This document shows, piece after piece, positions 7,744 to 18,100 of a stretch of DNA of 64,000 nt (positions within the stretch are counted from its first letter, which is position 1; the number at the start of each line of letters is the position of its first letter). The position numbers and the translations under genes were made by a program. The notes under the pieces are model-generated. The model did not search any database. It had not been told where the DNA came from and worked only from the letters and a program-made list of their open reading frames with translations. This DNA is from Peptococcaceae bacterium UBA5752 (GTDB lineage: Bacteria > Bacillota > Dehalobacteriia > UBA4068): the NCBI GenBank assembly GCA_002419055.1, contig DIFI01000017.1, positions 124,001 to 188,000 of the forward strand. Reading direction: 5' to 3'.

Positions 7744-9522
7744 TTAAGGGATCACATTGCCCGCTATTTTTTCTGCCAGATCATTCAGATAAACCCATCT
7801 TTCAATTTTATATTCCAGTTTTTCGTTCAGCGTTTGCTTTATCGCCAGCAGTTGCTGCAGCTTAATATAATCACTCGCAGCATCCTCAATTAACACCGCT
7901 GTATCTTCCAGTTCTTTTTCTAAATTGGCAATCTCAGAATCGATGCACGCAAATTCGCGCTGTTCTTTATAAGTAAATTTGAGTTTTTTGCTATTGTTGA
8001 TTCGCGCGGGCGCTGTTGGTCCCGGCGTCTTTTTTGAGCTTTGCGTAGCGGTGTTTTGAGCCCAATAGTCAGAGTAGGAACACAGATGTTTTTTGATTTC
8101 ACCGTCGTCCGTGAAATCAAATATGGTATCTACAACCTTATCCAGAAAATATCTGTCATGTGATACGGCAATAACAACACCGTTAAAAAATTCTAAATAT
8201 TTTTCAAGAATGATCAGTGTCGGAATATCAAGATTATTGGTCGGCTCGTCCAAAAGCAGGACATTGGGGGCCTGCATCAAAATACCGAGTAAATACAATC
8301 TTCTTCTCTCACCGCCTGAAAGGCGTCCTATTGTATTCCATTGCATATCGGGCGTGAATAAATATTTCTCGAGCATCTGTGATGCGGTGGCAATGCCGTC
8401 TTCCGTCTCAATCGTTGCGGCAATTTCTTTGATATAATCAATAACGCGCAGATGCAAATTTAGTTCTTCCGAATCCTGTGAAAAATATCCGATCTTTACC
8501 GTATCCCCCCATACGACTGAACCGCTATCCGGCAAGAGCTTGCCGCTGATGATATTAAGAAGTGTCGATTTGCCGCAGCCGTTTTTCCCGACGATCCCTA
8601 TTCTTTCATCACGAAGCAGAATATGGCTAAAATTTTTGATGATCGGATTGCCGTCAAAGCCAAAGGAGACGTCGTTTATCTCGATTGTCTTTTTGCCAAG
8701 CCTGGAAGACATTGAACCGAGCTCCAGCTTTGAGGCTGTGGCCGGTCCGCTTTTTACGCTGAGTGCTTCAAAGCGGGCGATTCTGTCCTTGCTTTTTGTA
8801 CTACGTGCTTTTGCCCCACGCTGAATCCATTCAAGCTCTTTTCGCAGAATACTTTGACGTTTGCGCTCACTGCCCAGCTCCATTTCCTCGCGCTGCGCCT
8901 TGAGTTCAATGTACTGCGAGTAATTAGCCTGATAACTGTATAAATGGCCGTTATCTATTTCAACGATTTTATTCGTCACCCTATCTAAAAAGTAGCGGTC
9001 ATGCGTCACCATGATAAGGGCGCCCGTATATTTGATCAGATAGCTTTCAAGCCATTGCACCATTTCGTTGTCCAGATGGTTCGTAGGTTCGTCCAAGATC
9101 AGTATTTCGCAGGGATTGATTAAGGCGCTCGCGATGGCTACGCGCTTTTTTTGACCGCCGGACAGACTACTAACAGGGGTGTTAAATTTGCTGATACCAA
9201 GCTTTGTCAAAATCGATTTAGCTTCAAATTCATCGGTTTCTTTTAGTTCCGGCGCACCTGAAAACACATGCTGCAAAACAGTCAGCTGTTCGTCCCATAG
9301 CGGATTCTGAGCTAAATACTGAATACGTACATACGAATATTTCTCAACAGTACCGGAATCCGGTTGCTCCTCTGATGCAAGGATCTTGAGAAAAGTTGAT
9401 TTTCCCGTCCCGTTGACACCGATAACGCCGATTTTGTCCCCCTCGTCAATGAAAAGAGAGATATCTCTCAGCAATATTTTCTCACTGTAGCTTTTACTAA
9501 TTTTTTCTGCGGAAAGCAACAT
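7744..9522 (-). CDS. ABC-F family ATP-binding protein (translation factor or ribosome protection type)
   Basis: Soluble twin-ATPase of the ABC-F family (592 residues, normal length, no membrane segments). The first cassette has Walker A GVNGTGKST (about residues 35-43), signature SLSGGQKKR and Walker B LILDEPTNHLD. The second has GKNGCGKST, RLSGGERRR and LLLDEPTNNLD. A charged linker lies between the two cassettes, and a C-terminal coiled coil follows (about residues 520-585). Such proteins act on the ribosome; some give resistance to antibiotics that target the 50S subunit, others (Uup/YfmR type) resolve stalled translation. The C-terminal coiled coil favours the Uup/YfmR side, but sequence alone does not settle it. 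The GAGGT site lies 11 bases before the ATG. Confidence 0.88.
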   Translation of the reverse strand: MLLSAEKISKSYSEKILLRDISLFIDEGDKIGVIGVNGTGKSTFLKILASEEQPDSGTVEKYSYVRIQYLAQNPLWDEQLTVLQHVFSGAPELKETDEFEAKSILTKLGISKFNTPVSSLSGGQKKRVAIASALINPCEILILDEPTNHLDNEMVQWLESYLIKYTGALIMVTHDRYFLDRVTNKIVEIDNGHLYSYQANYSQYIELKAQREEMELGSERKRQSILRKELEWIQRGAKARSTKSKDRIARFEALSVKSGPATASKLELGSMSSRLGKKTIEINDVSFGFDGNPIIKNFSHILLRDERIGIVGKNGCGKSTLLNIISGKLLPDSGSVVWGDTVKIGYFSQDSEELNLHLRVIDYIKEIAATIETEDGIATASQMLEKYLFTPDMQWNTIGRLSGGERRRLYLLGILMQAPNVLLLDEPTNNLDIPTLIILEKYLEFFNGVVIAVSHDRYFLDKVVDTIFDFTDDGEIKKHLCSYSDYWAQNTATQSSKKTPGPTAPARINNSKKLKFTYKEQREFACIDSEIANLEKELEDTAVLIEDAASDYIKLQQLLAIKQTLNEKLEYKIERWVYLNDLAEKIAGNVIP

Positions 9523-9560
9523 AAATGCACATACCTCATTAGTTTAGTGTTTGTAACCTT

Positions 9561-11744
9561 TTACTGCTTCGAATGGCTTTCCTTCCACTTGGCAAGCTGC
9601 TCGGCCAGAGCGGAATTGGTGCTACCGGTATCCGTCTGGTTATTTAAGTAGTTTCTGACCTCGGCTTTATTCGCGCCCGCTTCGCCCTTACGTTTTTTAA
9701 AATCGGACAGTTTTTCTCTGTAGCCGCAAATGCAGACAAACATTTGGTTGTCGCCATCGCCGCGCATCTCGAGCTTCTTATGACAATTCGGACAGCGCGC
9801 ATTTGTTTCAAAGGAAACGCTTTTACGGTAGCCGCACTCCCGGTCGGGACAGACGAGCATCTTGCCTTTTTTGCCCTTGACATCCAGCAGAAAATTGCCG
9901 CAGTCGGGGCATTTTTCGCGGGTGATATTGTCATGAACAAATTTTAGTTCACTGGCTTTCACGGTGGAAACAAGCTTTGCGGCATGTTTGCGCATATCAT
10001 TTATAAACACCTGATCGCGGGCTTTGCCCTTGCTGATCAGCGCCAGGTTCTGCTCCCATCTTGCCGTCAGCTCGGCCGACCGCAGCTCCGCGGGTACGAT
10101 TCCAATCAGCTGGATTCCCTTTGACGTTGGAACAATTTCCTTGCCTCTCCGCTCCGCATAGAAGCTGGAAAAAAGCTTTTCTATGATGTCCGCGCGTGTG
10201 GCCGGCGTCCCGAGGCCGCTGGTGGTTTCAAGCACCTCGCGCAGCTCTTTGTTTTCCATATGCCGGGCGGGGTTCTCCATAGCGGTAAGAAGGGTCGCCT
10301 CATTGTATCGGGCCGGAGGCTTTGTTTTGCCGCCTTTAGCCTGTACCGAGACTATTTTCATACGGTCGCCTTGTCTGACCGGAGGAAGTGACTGCTCGCG
10401 CTCCTCGTCATCATTTTCGTCATCAGATGCTATTAAATTTCCATAAGCTGCTTTCCATCCGGGATTTTTGACGATCTTACCCTTGGCGAAAAACTCCTGC
10501 TTATTGACTGTGATGCCGATTTTTGTTTCTTCATATTCAAACGCAGCAGAGAGCACCGCGATAAACCGACGGACGACCAAATCAAAAATGTTGCGCTCCT
10601 CTGGGGAGAGCTGCGTCAGATTGATCTGCCCGTCGGTGGGGATGATCGCATGATGGTCTGTCACCTTGGCGTTGTTGACAATGTACTTCGTTGAGATCGG
10701 ACGTTTGCGGATAAGCTCCTGCGCCAGCTCTTTATAATTGCCGATGGCGATACTCCGCAGCCTGTCCAACAGCGTTGCCGCCACATCGTCTGTGATATAG
10801 CGGGAGTCCGTACGCGGGTAGGTCAGGGCTTTATGTGTTTCGTACAAGCGTTGCATAAACGAGAGTGTCTGCTTCGCCGTATAGGCATATTTTTTGTTGG
10901 CGTCGCGCTGCAGCTCTGTTAAATCGTAGGCTGCAGGCGGTGCCTGATGCTTATATTCACGTGTGACCGTCTTTAATACGCCCTCGCAACCGGAGATGGC
11001 GGCGACAATTGCCTCCGCCTTTTCTTTATCAAAAATCTTGGACTGGCCTTTGGCATCACGCCAGGTGGCGGTAAAACCGCCGGCATTTATCTGTACGGTC
11101 CAATAGTCTTTGGGCACAAAGTTTTTTATCTCCTGCTCGCGCTCAACTAGCAGAGCAAGCGTCGGCGTTTGTACCCGACCGGCGGAAAGCTGCGCGTTAT
11201 ATTTGCAGGTCAGAGCACGCGTCACATTGAGACCAACCAGCCAGTCCGCCTCAGCTCTGGCCTGGGCGCTTTTATACAGATTGTCATAGTCAGCAGCCGG
11301 CCTCAGGCTCGCAAAGCCTTCTTTGATCGCCTTGTCGGTCTGCGATGAAATCCATAGCCGCTTCGCAGGCTTATTCCAACCCGCCTTTTGCATGATCCAG
11401 CGCGCGACAAGCTCGCCCTCCCTGCCAGAATCGGTGGCGATCACCAAGTCGGAAATGTCGCCTCTTTTCATCAAGGCCTGTACAATCTTGAACTGTTTGC
11501 TTGTTTCATTCATCACGACCAGCTTCATCCTATCCGGCAACATTGGGAGGTCATCCATAGTCCACGATTTATATTTTACGTTATAAGCTTCGGGCTCCGC
11601 CAGGGTAACCAGATGACCCAAAGCCCAGGTAACGATGTGCCTGTCACCTGAAATACAGCCGTCGCCCTTTTGATTGCAGTTTAAGACCTTGGCAATATCA
11701 CGCCCTACGGACGGTTTTTCTGTTAAAACAAGTGTTTTTGCCAT
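9561..11744 (-). CDS. topB: DNA topoisomerase III
   Basis: Type IA topoisomerase, 727 residues. The N-terminal Toprim domain has TEKPSVGRDIAKVL (residues 7-20) and the acidic TDSGREGELVARW motif. The active-site tyrosine lies in ALTYPRTDSRYI. The C-terminus carries two cysteine-rich zinc-ribbon units (CPDCGN with CPDRECGY, then CPNCHKK with CICGY). It relaxes negative supercoils and decatenates DNA; topB-type enzymes are often in accessory regions. The start has GGAG at a good distance. A 38-bp gap to the ABC-F gene suggests co-transcription. Confidence 0.95.
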   Translation of the reverse strand: MAKTLVLTEKPSVGRDIAKVLNCNQKGDGCISGDRHIVTWALGHLVTLAEPEAYNVKYKSWTMDDLPMLPDRMKLVVMNETSKQFKIVQALMKRGDISDLVIATDSGREGELVARWIMQKAGWNKPAKRLWISSQTDKAIKEGFASLRPAADYDNLYKSAQARAEADWLVGLNVTRALTCKYNAQLSAGRVQTPTLALLVEREQEIKNFVPKDYWTVQINAGGFTATWRDAKGQSKIFDKEKAEAIVAAISGCEGVLKTVTREYKHQAPPAAYDLTELQRDANKKYAYTAKQTLSFMQRLYETHKALTYPRTDSRYITDDVAATLLDRLRSIAIGNYKELAQELIRKRPISTKYIVNNAKVTDHHAIIPTDGQINLTQLSPEERNIFDLVVRRFIAVLSAAFEYEETKIGITVNKQEFFAKGKIVKNPGWKAAYGNLIASDDENDDEEREQSLPPVRQGDRMKIVSVQAKGGKTKPPARYNEATLLTAMENPARHMENKELREVLETTSGLGTPATRADIIEKLFSSFYAERRGKEIVPTSKGIQLIGIVPAELRSAELTARWEQNLALISKGKARDQVFINDMRKHAAKLVSTVKASELKFVHDNITREKCPDCGNFLLDVKGKKGKMLVCPDRECGYRKSVSFETNARCPNCHKKLEMRGDGDNQMFVCICGYREKLSDFKKRKGEAGANKAEVRNYLNNQTDTGSTNSALAEQLAKWKESHSKQ

Positions 11745-11791
11745 TGGTTTGATTCTCCTTTTATCTACGTCATTCGAGTGTCTTACGGTAA

Positions 11792-11992
11792 TTAACTCTC
11801 TATTATTTTCTGCACTCTTCCCACTTGATCGCCCTCCTCCAGCATGACCTTGATGCCATGTGGATGGCTGGGGCTATTTGTCAGTATACGCTTCACATGC
11901 CCGCGAGTCAGGGCACCGGAGGGCTGATCTTTTTTGAGTACAATATCAACCAGCGCCCCTATTTTGATATTTACCCTTTTTTGTCCGTCCAA
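11792..11992 (-). CDS. ywbE: YwbE family protein
   Basis: 66-residue protein of the YwbE family (DUF2196), matching the characteristic G-x-x-V-x-I-V-L-K-x-D-Q and T-R-G-x-V-x-x-I-L-T-x-S-x-x-H-P-H-G-I-K-V pattern; likely a small KOW/SH3-like fold. The start codon is TTG at 11992, with AAGGAG eight to nine bases upstream. It lies 47 bp upstream of topB and is probably transcribed with it. Function unknown. Confidence 0.85.
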   Translation of the reverse strand: MDGQKRVNIKIGALVDIVLKKDQPSGALTRGHVKRILTNSPSHPHGIKVMLEEGDQVGRVQKIIES

Positions 11993-12334
11993 AATTTTGT
12001 CTCCTTATCTGATTTGACGCTGAATGTCCATAATTTCAGCATAGGTGTTATTCTCTAAAGATATAAGTATTAACTCGATTGTGCTATTACCTCAAAGGTA
12101 AAATAATATATCCTGCTTAATTATACCATAAACGTTTTACTATTGTGCATACTACTTTTGCACTTATCGTTTCTAACAATTTGTCATATTATACACCCGT
12201 GAGAATGGCATCGTCGTGTATTTCTCAGGTAGATTTGTGGTAACATTCCCATTCCCACCAAAAGCATAAAATAAATCCCGAGATAGCATCATTATAAGAT
12301 AATTATTAGTAGCTGTATTTTCTCAATACAAATC

Positions 12335-12363
12335 TTGCATATACTTATATTCGAGTGTATAAT
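12335..12363 (+). promoter_or_regulatory. Sigma-A promoter for the small ACT-like gene
   Basis: TTGCAT (12335-12340), a 17-bp spacer and a perfect TATAAT (12358-12363), 76 bases upstream of the ATG at 12439. The rest of the 12060-12334 gap is AT-rich, with no gene or repeat that I can recognise. Confidence 0.75.
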
Positions 12364-12438
12364 TGATAGAAATAGAGTTAAAGCAATACAAATTATTATC
12401 AAGAAAACCCAAATAACGAATAGAGGAGAGATAATAAA

Positions 12439-12690
12439 ATGTCAAAGACGATTATGGGGATTCAATTGAAACAAAGATACGACGCATCAAATGAAGTACA
12501 AAATCTGCTGACAAAATACGGTTGCTCTATCAAAACTCGCTTAGGTGTTCACGAAGCATCTTCTGACTCATGCAACGAACAAGGGATAATTATTGTTGAG
12601 TTTATTGATAATTCGGATAAAGAAGTGCATGAGTTTGAGCAGTCTTTAAGCGAAATAAGTGGCATCGTTGTAAAGAAAATGGAGTTTTAA
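12439..12690 (+). CDS. Small ACT-like protein, similar to the TM1266-type iron-only hydrogenase regulator family
   Basis: 83 residues with beta-alpha-beta ACT-like character: MGIQLKQRYDASNEVQNLLT is followed by a strand-like run with IIIVEFIDNSDKEVHEFEQS and a final VVKKMEF. This layout (I-G-I-x-L, L-x-x-Y-G, R-x-G, then G-x-x-x-x-K) matches the small family annotated as putative iron-only hydrogenase system regulators. No hydrogenase maturation genes are nearby, so the role is unclear. It has its own promoter, a GAGGAGAG ribosome site and a downstream terminator, so it is a monocistronic unit. Confidence 0.7.
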   Translation: MSKTIMGIQLKQRYDASNEVQNLLTKYGCSIKTRLGVHEASSDSCNEQGIIIVEFIDNSDKEVHEFEQSLSEISGIVVKKMEF

Positions 12691-12766
12691 TTCTAACAAT
12701 AAAAAGTATAACACTATACCAACTGAGGATAGCCTTAATATTTTATGGTTTGCTTAGCTGTTACAT

Positions 12767-12811
12767 CATCCTGCCGGCATGATTATTTTATCATGTAGCA
12801 GGATGTTTTTT
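12767..12811 (+). terminator. Terminator of the ACT-like gene
   Basis: The long stem CATCCTGC (12767-12774) / GCAGGATG (12798-12805), with inner pairing CATGAT/ATCATG, is followed by TTTTTT. Confidence 0.85.
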
Positions 12812-13006
12812 ATAAAATCATATCCGAAGAAGTAAAATCAATGGCAGCTATTTTAATTGAATGCTATTTGACATTCTGCAATCCATTGTGTTTTTATTGA
12901 AAATTGTTAGACTATCACGTATTTGGTTATAGAAAAAGAAAAGCAAAAAGCGACAAAGATTTTCCCTTGCCGCGTAACATTATTATTAAAAGGAATAACC
13001 AAAACG

Positions 13007-13096
13007 ACACCGATGCCGCTATATGGTAGCATCGGTGTTTGTTTAAGGATCGTTTGGTGGAGCTGAAGAGAGTCGTCTGCTGCCACGCTATCCCCC
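13007..13096 (-). repeat. Hairpin plus ssrA-3'-end-like sequence (copy B)
   Basis: The stem ACACCGATGC/GCATCGGTGT (13007-13038) is followed by TGGTGGAGCTGAAGAGAGTC (from 13055) and then CACGCTATCCCC (from about 13083). The first part matches the ssrA 3' end seen at 22797; the second resembles an internal ssrA segment (GCGCTATCCCC near 22910). It could be an internally deleted ssrA copy or an attachment-site remnant. The rest of 12812-13231 shows no credible gene. Confidence 0.45.
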
Positions 13097-13231
13097 AAAA
13101 ATAATATTTTTATAAAATCTCAAGTTCATCAATGAAATTATTAACAATACTTTGTATCATTTTTTTCAAAATAATTTGTCGTTCCGGGTATACGAGATTT
13201 TCAGCGGCGGCAGTTTCATCCCTTTCCCGCT

Positions 13232-14515
13232 TCAGATGATTTTGCGGATATTAAACATGGCGTTGATAAAGTTCCAGTTTTGGGCGAAAGGCCGCATGAT
13301 ATTCCAGTAGCCGGCCCCCAGCAGGCCAAATTCCGTGATGAGCTCCCATTTTGCCTGGATACTGCGTACATCTTCAAACCATACGACATTGCGGTTGCCG
13401 TTTTGATCCGTATAATAGAAGTAGGGGGACTGGGCGGTCTCGTCGAAGAGGATCTCCGTGTGGTTTTCAGCCGCGAACTGCACCGCGAACTGATTACCCA
13501 AAGAGACGGCCACGGTCGTGCCGCGCTCATAGGGCAGGCGCCACACATAACCATAATTGGGGATGCCCATGAGGATTTTTTCCTTTGGAATAACCGTCAC
13601 AGCGTATTGCACCACTCTCCTCACTTGGTTCACGGGCGCCACCGCCATCGGCGGGCCATAGGTGTAACCGTATTCATAGGTCATCAACAGCACCGTATTG
13701 GCAACAGACCCAACGCGCGCGTAATCATGGGCCTCATATAAAAGCCCCGTCTGTTGGGCCGATACCTTGGGGGCCAGATCAACATTGACCGTGAACCCCT
13801 CCGCGTTGAGCCGGCCTGTGATATTTTCCAGAAAGGCAATGAAGGCGTCGGCGTCCGTAGCCTGTACGTATTCAAAATCGACGTCAAGGCCGAGATAGCC
13901 TTTTTCATACATCTTCGCGATGATATTGTCGATCACCCTGTTCTGAAGTGCGATGTTATTAAAAAGGAGGCTGGCCCGCTCAGTGCTGAAAACACCGTTC
14001 CCGGTGATCGAGGACAAGAGCATAATCGGCGCGGCCTGAAATTGCCTAGCCAGCTCTATCAAGGGCTCATCGTCTATTTCGATCAAGTCGCCCTCTTCCG
14101 TAAAGCCGTAGCCGAATATCGTCAGCATGGTCAAAAACGGCAGCACCCTTAAAAGCACATTGCGATCGATATTGGGATAGGCGTAACCGTTTACCGTGAC
14201 CTCTCTAAGCTTTTCCCCCTGATAGCTGATGGTGATCTGCTCCCCGGCAAAGAGGCTGGGCGCCATGGCCAAATAGGGATTATTCTGATAGAGGGTAAGC
14301 ACGCTGGCATTGTATTGGGCCGCGATCTGGGTAAGCGTTTCGCCCGGCTGCACCGTATGGACAATATCGGGAAACAGGATCAATAGCGCCTGCCCGACCA
14401 CGAGTGTGTTCGGGTTTAATATGCCGTTATCGGTAATAATTTTCCGGGGGGACACATTGTACATTCGTGCAATTTCCAGGATGTTGTCGCCGCTTTGAAC
14501 CACATGTATCTGCAT
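13232..14515 (-). CDS. LysM-GH18 spore cortex-lytic type hydrolase (SleL/YaaH-like)
   Basis: 427 residues. Two LysM modules open the protein: residues about 2-46 (VVQSGDNILEIARMYNVSPR) and 53-97 (HTVQPGETLTQIAAQYNASV). A glycoside hydrolase 18 domain fills the rest; its catalytic D-x-D-x-E appears as GLDVDFEYV. There is no signal peptide, as in the Bacillus SleL/YaaH proteins, which are made in the mother cell and act on cortex peptidoglycan fragments. Substrate is inferred to be N-acetylglucosaminyl linkages in cortex muropeptides. Good evidence that the host forms endospores. No close partner gene. Confidence 0.88.
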   Translation of the reverse strand: MQIHVVQSGDNILEIARMYNVSPRKIITDNGILNPNTLVVGQALLILFPDIVHTVQPGETLTQIAAQYNASVLTLYQNNPYLAMAPSLFAGEQITISYQGEKLREVTVNGYAYPNIDRNVLLRVLPFLTMLTIFGYGFTEEGDLIEIDDEPLIELARQFQAAPIMLLSSITGNGVFSTERASLLFNNIALQNRVIDNIIAKMYEKGYLGLDVDFEYVQATDADAFIAFLENITGRLNAEGFTVNVDLAPKVSAQQTGLLYEAHDYARVGSVANTVLLMTYEYGYTYGPPMAVAPVNQVRRVVQYAVTVIPKEKILMGIPNYGYVWRLPYERGTTVAVSLGNQFAVQFAAENHTEILFDETAQSPYFYYTDQNGNRNVVWFEDVRSIQAKWELITEFGLLGAGYWNIMRPFAQNWNFINAMFNIRKII

Positions 14516-15065
14516 CTTCTCCTCGTCTTTCCGGATAGTTATTTATGATATTGTATTCGCTGTGAATGCCGTTTATGATGCGCCGCCTTTTTTCCCGGTG
14601 GCGGCTTCGGAGAGCAGAATCGGCGCTTGAAGTTTAAGACGGCGGCGGAAAAATAATATAAGGTAAGACCGGATATTCGGCCGCTTCCCGGTTTTCCGCT
14701 CTCCATCAAAACCAGATTGGCATAGAGCTTCCGTTTGCGCCGGTATCAATGAAAAATAATTGTCCTGTGCGTTGTACAGTCTTTCAGGAATACCAGCTCA
14801 GTCATTTTATTAAATAACCCCATCCACATAACCCCTTTTATCTTGTTATGAAAATTTTACCATATAGAGGTGGTTTTGCTGTTTGTATTAAGCTGCAATA
14901 GCTCATATTTTAATTAAGAGATTAAATCATGTCAGGTTATTTGATTTTTTACCAGTATCCGAAGCGGACATAGAATGGTGGGCAGATCGGTTGCCTAAAA
15001 TTCGTATTTTGCCGATGAAATAAATGCGTATCGGAAATTACATTGAAAATTTTATCTTATTTTGA
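14516..15065. other. Intergenic stretch without recognised gene
   Basis: About 550 bases. It contains GC-rich inverted pieces near 14580-14650 (GCCGCC with GGCGGC). A plus-strand open stretch (about 14940-15020) reads ADIEWWADRLPKIRILPMK before a stop; it could be the tail of a decayed gene, but I cannot name it. No carA, PyrR attenuator or T-box pattern is visible ahead of carB. Confidence 0.5.
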
Positions 15066-15095
15066 TTTACAAATAGTGAGTAAGTAGGCTACAAT
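15066..15095 (+). promoter_or_regulatory. Candidate promoter of carB
   Basis: TTTACA (15066-15071), 18-bp spacer, TACAAT (15090-15095), 54 bases upstream of the ATG. Acceptable but not consensus. Confidence 0.5.
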
Positions 15096-15148
15096 AGTTT
15101 TGTCGATAAAATAAGTTAAAACACCTTTAATAGGAAGAGGGCAACAAG

Positions 15149-18100
15149 ATGCCAAAGAGAACCGATATTAACAAGGTTTTGATTATTGGGTCGGGGCCTA
15201 TTGTGATAGGTCAGGCCTGCGAGTTTGACTATTCCGGTACCCAGGCGTGCAAGGCACTACGAAGTTTAGGGTATCAAATCGTTTTGGTCAATTCCAACCC
15301 TGCGACCATTATGACAGACCCCGGTATTGCGGATGTGACTTATATTGAACCATTGAACGCCAAAAGCCTTTCCCAGATCATAGCCAAGGAACGCCCGGAT
15401 GCGGTGCTTCCCAATCTAGGAGGGCAGATGGCGCTTAATTTATGTTCGGAGCTTTCTAAGAGCGGCGTATTGGAGCAGTACGGCGTCCAGGTGATCGGCG
15501 TTCAGATTGATGCCATCGAACGGGGCGAAGACCGCATAGAGTTTAAGAAGACGATGGCGAAGCTTGGCATTGAAATGCCCAAAAGCAGCGCGGCCTACAG
15601 TGTGGAGGAAGCAGAAAAGATTGCTGCTGAACTCGGATATCCGGTGGTAATCCGTCCGGCGTATACTATGGGCGGAACCGGCGGCGGGCTTGTCTATAAC
15701 ATTGATGAACTGAGAGTTATTGCCGCGCGTGGCATCGCGGCCAGCATGGTCGGACAGATACTGGTGGAAGAATCTGTTCTGGGCTGGGAAGAGCTGGAGC
15801 TTGAGGTGGTAAGAGACAGCAAGAATCAGATGATTACGGTCTGTTTCATCGAAAATATCGATGCCATCGGCGTGCATACCGGCGATTCCTTCTGCGCCGC
15901 GCCGATGCTGACTATCAGCCCGGAACTGCAGAAGCGACTGCAGAAATATTCTTACGATGTGGTTGAGGCGATCGAGGTCATCGGCGGAACCAATGTTCAG
16001 TTTGCGCACGACCCCAAAACAGGCCGGGTCGTGATTATTGAAATCAACCCTCGTACCTCCCGGTCTTCGGCGTTGGCGTCCAAGGCGACCGGATTCCCTA
16101 TCGCCTATGTCTCCTCCTTGCTGGCGGCGGGGCTGACGCTTGATGAGATCCCCTATTGGCGGGATGGGACACTGGAAAAGTACACTCCTTCGGGCGACTA
16201 TGTGGTCATCAAATTTTCCCGCTGGGCATTTGAAAAATTCCCTGGCTCTATTGATAAGCTCGGAACGCAGATGCGTGCTGTCGGCGAAGTCATGAGCATC
16301 GGCAAAAATTATAAGGAAGCGCTGCAAAAGGCGATCCGGTCTCTGGAGATTGGACGTTACGGGCTGGGCTTTGCCAAGAACTTTAACGAAAAATCGCTGG
16401 ACGAACTATTCGCGATGCTGGCTGAGCCGACCAGCGAACGCCAGTTTATCCTGTATGAGGCACTGCGGAAAGGTGCGGACATTGATGCGCTTTATGCCTT
16501 GACTTACATCAAGCCGTATTTCCTCCAGCAGATGAAGGAACTGGCTTTATTTGAAGAAGAGATCATTAAATACAGCGGCAAAGAGCTTCCCGATGAACTT
16601 TTAATCCAAGCTAAAAAGGACGGTTTTGCCGACCGTTATCTGGCAAAACTTTTGGGCGTGAGTGAATCGCAAATCCGTGCGAGAAGGAAGGAGATAGGGG
16701 TTGTTGAGGGATGGGAACCGGTGCCGGTCAGCGGTGTCGAAAATGCAGCCTACTACTTTTCTACCTACAACGCTCCTGACAAGACAACGGTGAGCAGCCG
16801 GCAGAAGGTCATGATTCTCGGCGGAGGACCGAACCGAATCGGGCAGGGCATCGAATTTGACTATTGCAGCGTCCACGCTGCCTTTGCACTCAAAGATCTG
16901 GGATATGAAACGGTCATCGTCAACTGTAACCCCGAAACAGTCTCAACAGACTACGACACATCGGACAAGCTGTATTTCGAACCTCTCACCGTAGAGGATG
17001 TTCTGAGCATCTACGAAAAGGAGCAGCCGTTAGGAGTCATCGTTTCCTTCGGCGGACAAACCCCGCTCAATATCGCAGCTGAGTTAGAAAAGGCCGGGGT
17101 GAAAATCCTTGGCACCTCCCAGGAGACCATCGATCTGGCTGAAGACCGCGATTTGTTCCGCAAGATCATGGACAAGCTGAACATACCGATGCCGGAATCC
17201 GGTATGGCCGTTAATGTGGAGGAAGCAATTGAAATCGCAAACAGGATCGGCTATCCGTTGATGGTCCGGCCTTCCTATGTTCTCGGCGGCCGGGGCATGG
17301 AAGTAGTACATGATGAGGAAATGCTCGGGCGGTACATGGCGGCGGCGGTTGGCGTGACTCCGGAGCGTCCGATTCTGGTGGACCGTTTTCTTAAAAGCGC
17401 CATCGAAACGGAGGCTGACGCCATTGCGGACGGAACAGACGCGTTTGTGCCGACTGTCATGGAGCATATCGAATATGCCGGAATCCATTCGGGAGACTCC
17501 GCCTGTGTCATTCCGCCAATCAGCATTCCCGAAGAACACATAAAAACAATCGTGGATTATACCAAAAAGATTGCCAAAGAGATGAAGGTCGTAGGCCTCA
17601 TGAATATGCAGTACGCCATCGAGGGCAATAAGGTTTATGTTCTGGAAGCCAATCCGCGGGCGTCACGAACGGTTCCGCTGGTTTCCAAAGTCTGCAACAT
17701 CCCGATGGCAAGAATCGCCACGGAGATTATTATGGCGGCCAATTCCGGCAAAAAATACGATATGAGCCGTCTTGTCAACCGCAAGATCCCGCATTACGGC
17801 GTGAAGGAAGCGGTTTTACCGTTTAATATGTTCCCAGAGGTCGATCCGGTTCTAGGTCCCGAAATGCGATCCACCGGAGAAGTGCTTGGCATGGCGGAGT
17901 CCTTCGAACTGGCATTTTTCAAGGCGGAGGAAGCCACATCGGTTCCGCTTCCGACCTCCGGAACGGTACTGATCAGCGTTAACGACAATGATAAAGCGGA
18001 AGCGCTGAAAGCGGCAAAGGCATTCATGGAAATTGGCTTTAAAATCAAAGCTACAAAGGGAACCTGCGCATTCCTTCAGGAAAACAAAGTGGCCTGTGAA

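Noticed and set aside
12907..13098. Minus-strand ORF of 63 codons
   Set aside because: It spans the hairpin and ssrA-like repeat B and has no recognisable protein pattern.
14516..15148. Search for a pyrimidine attenuator, T-box or carA upstream of carB
   Set aside because: No matching motifs or reading frame were found.
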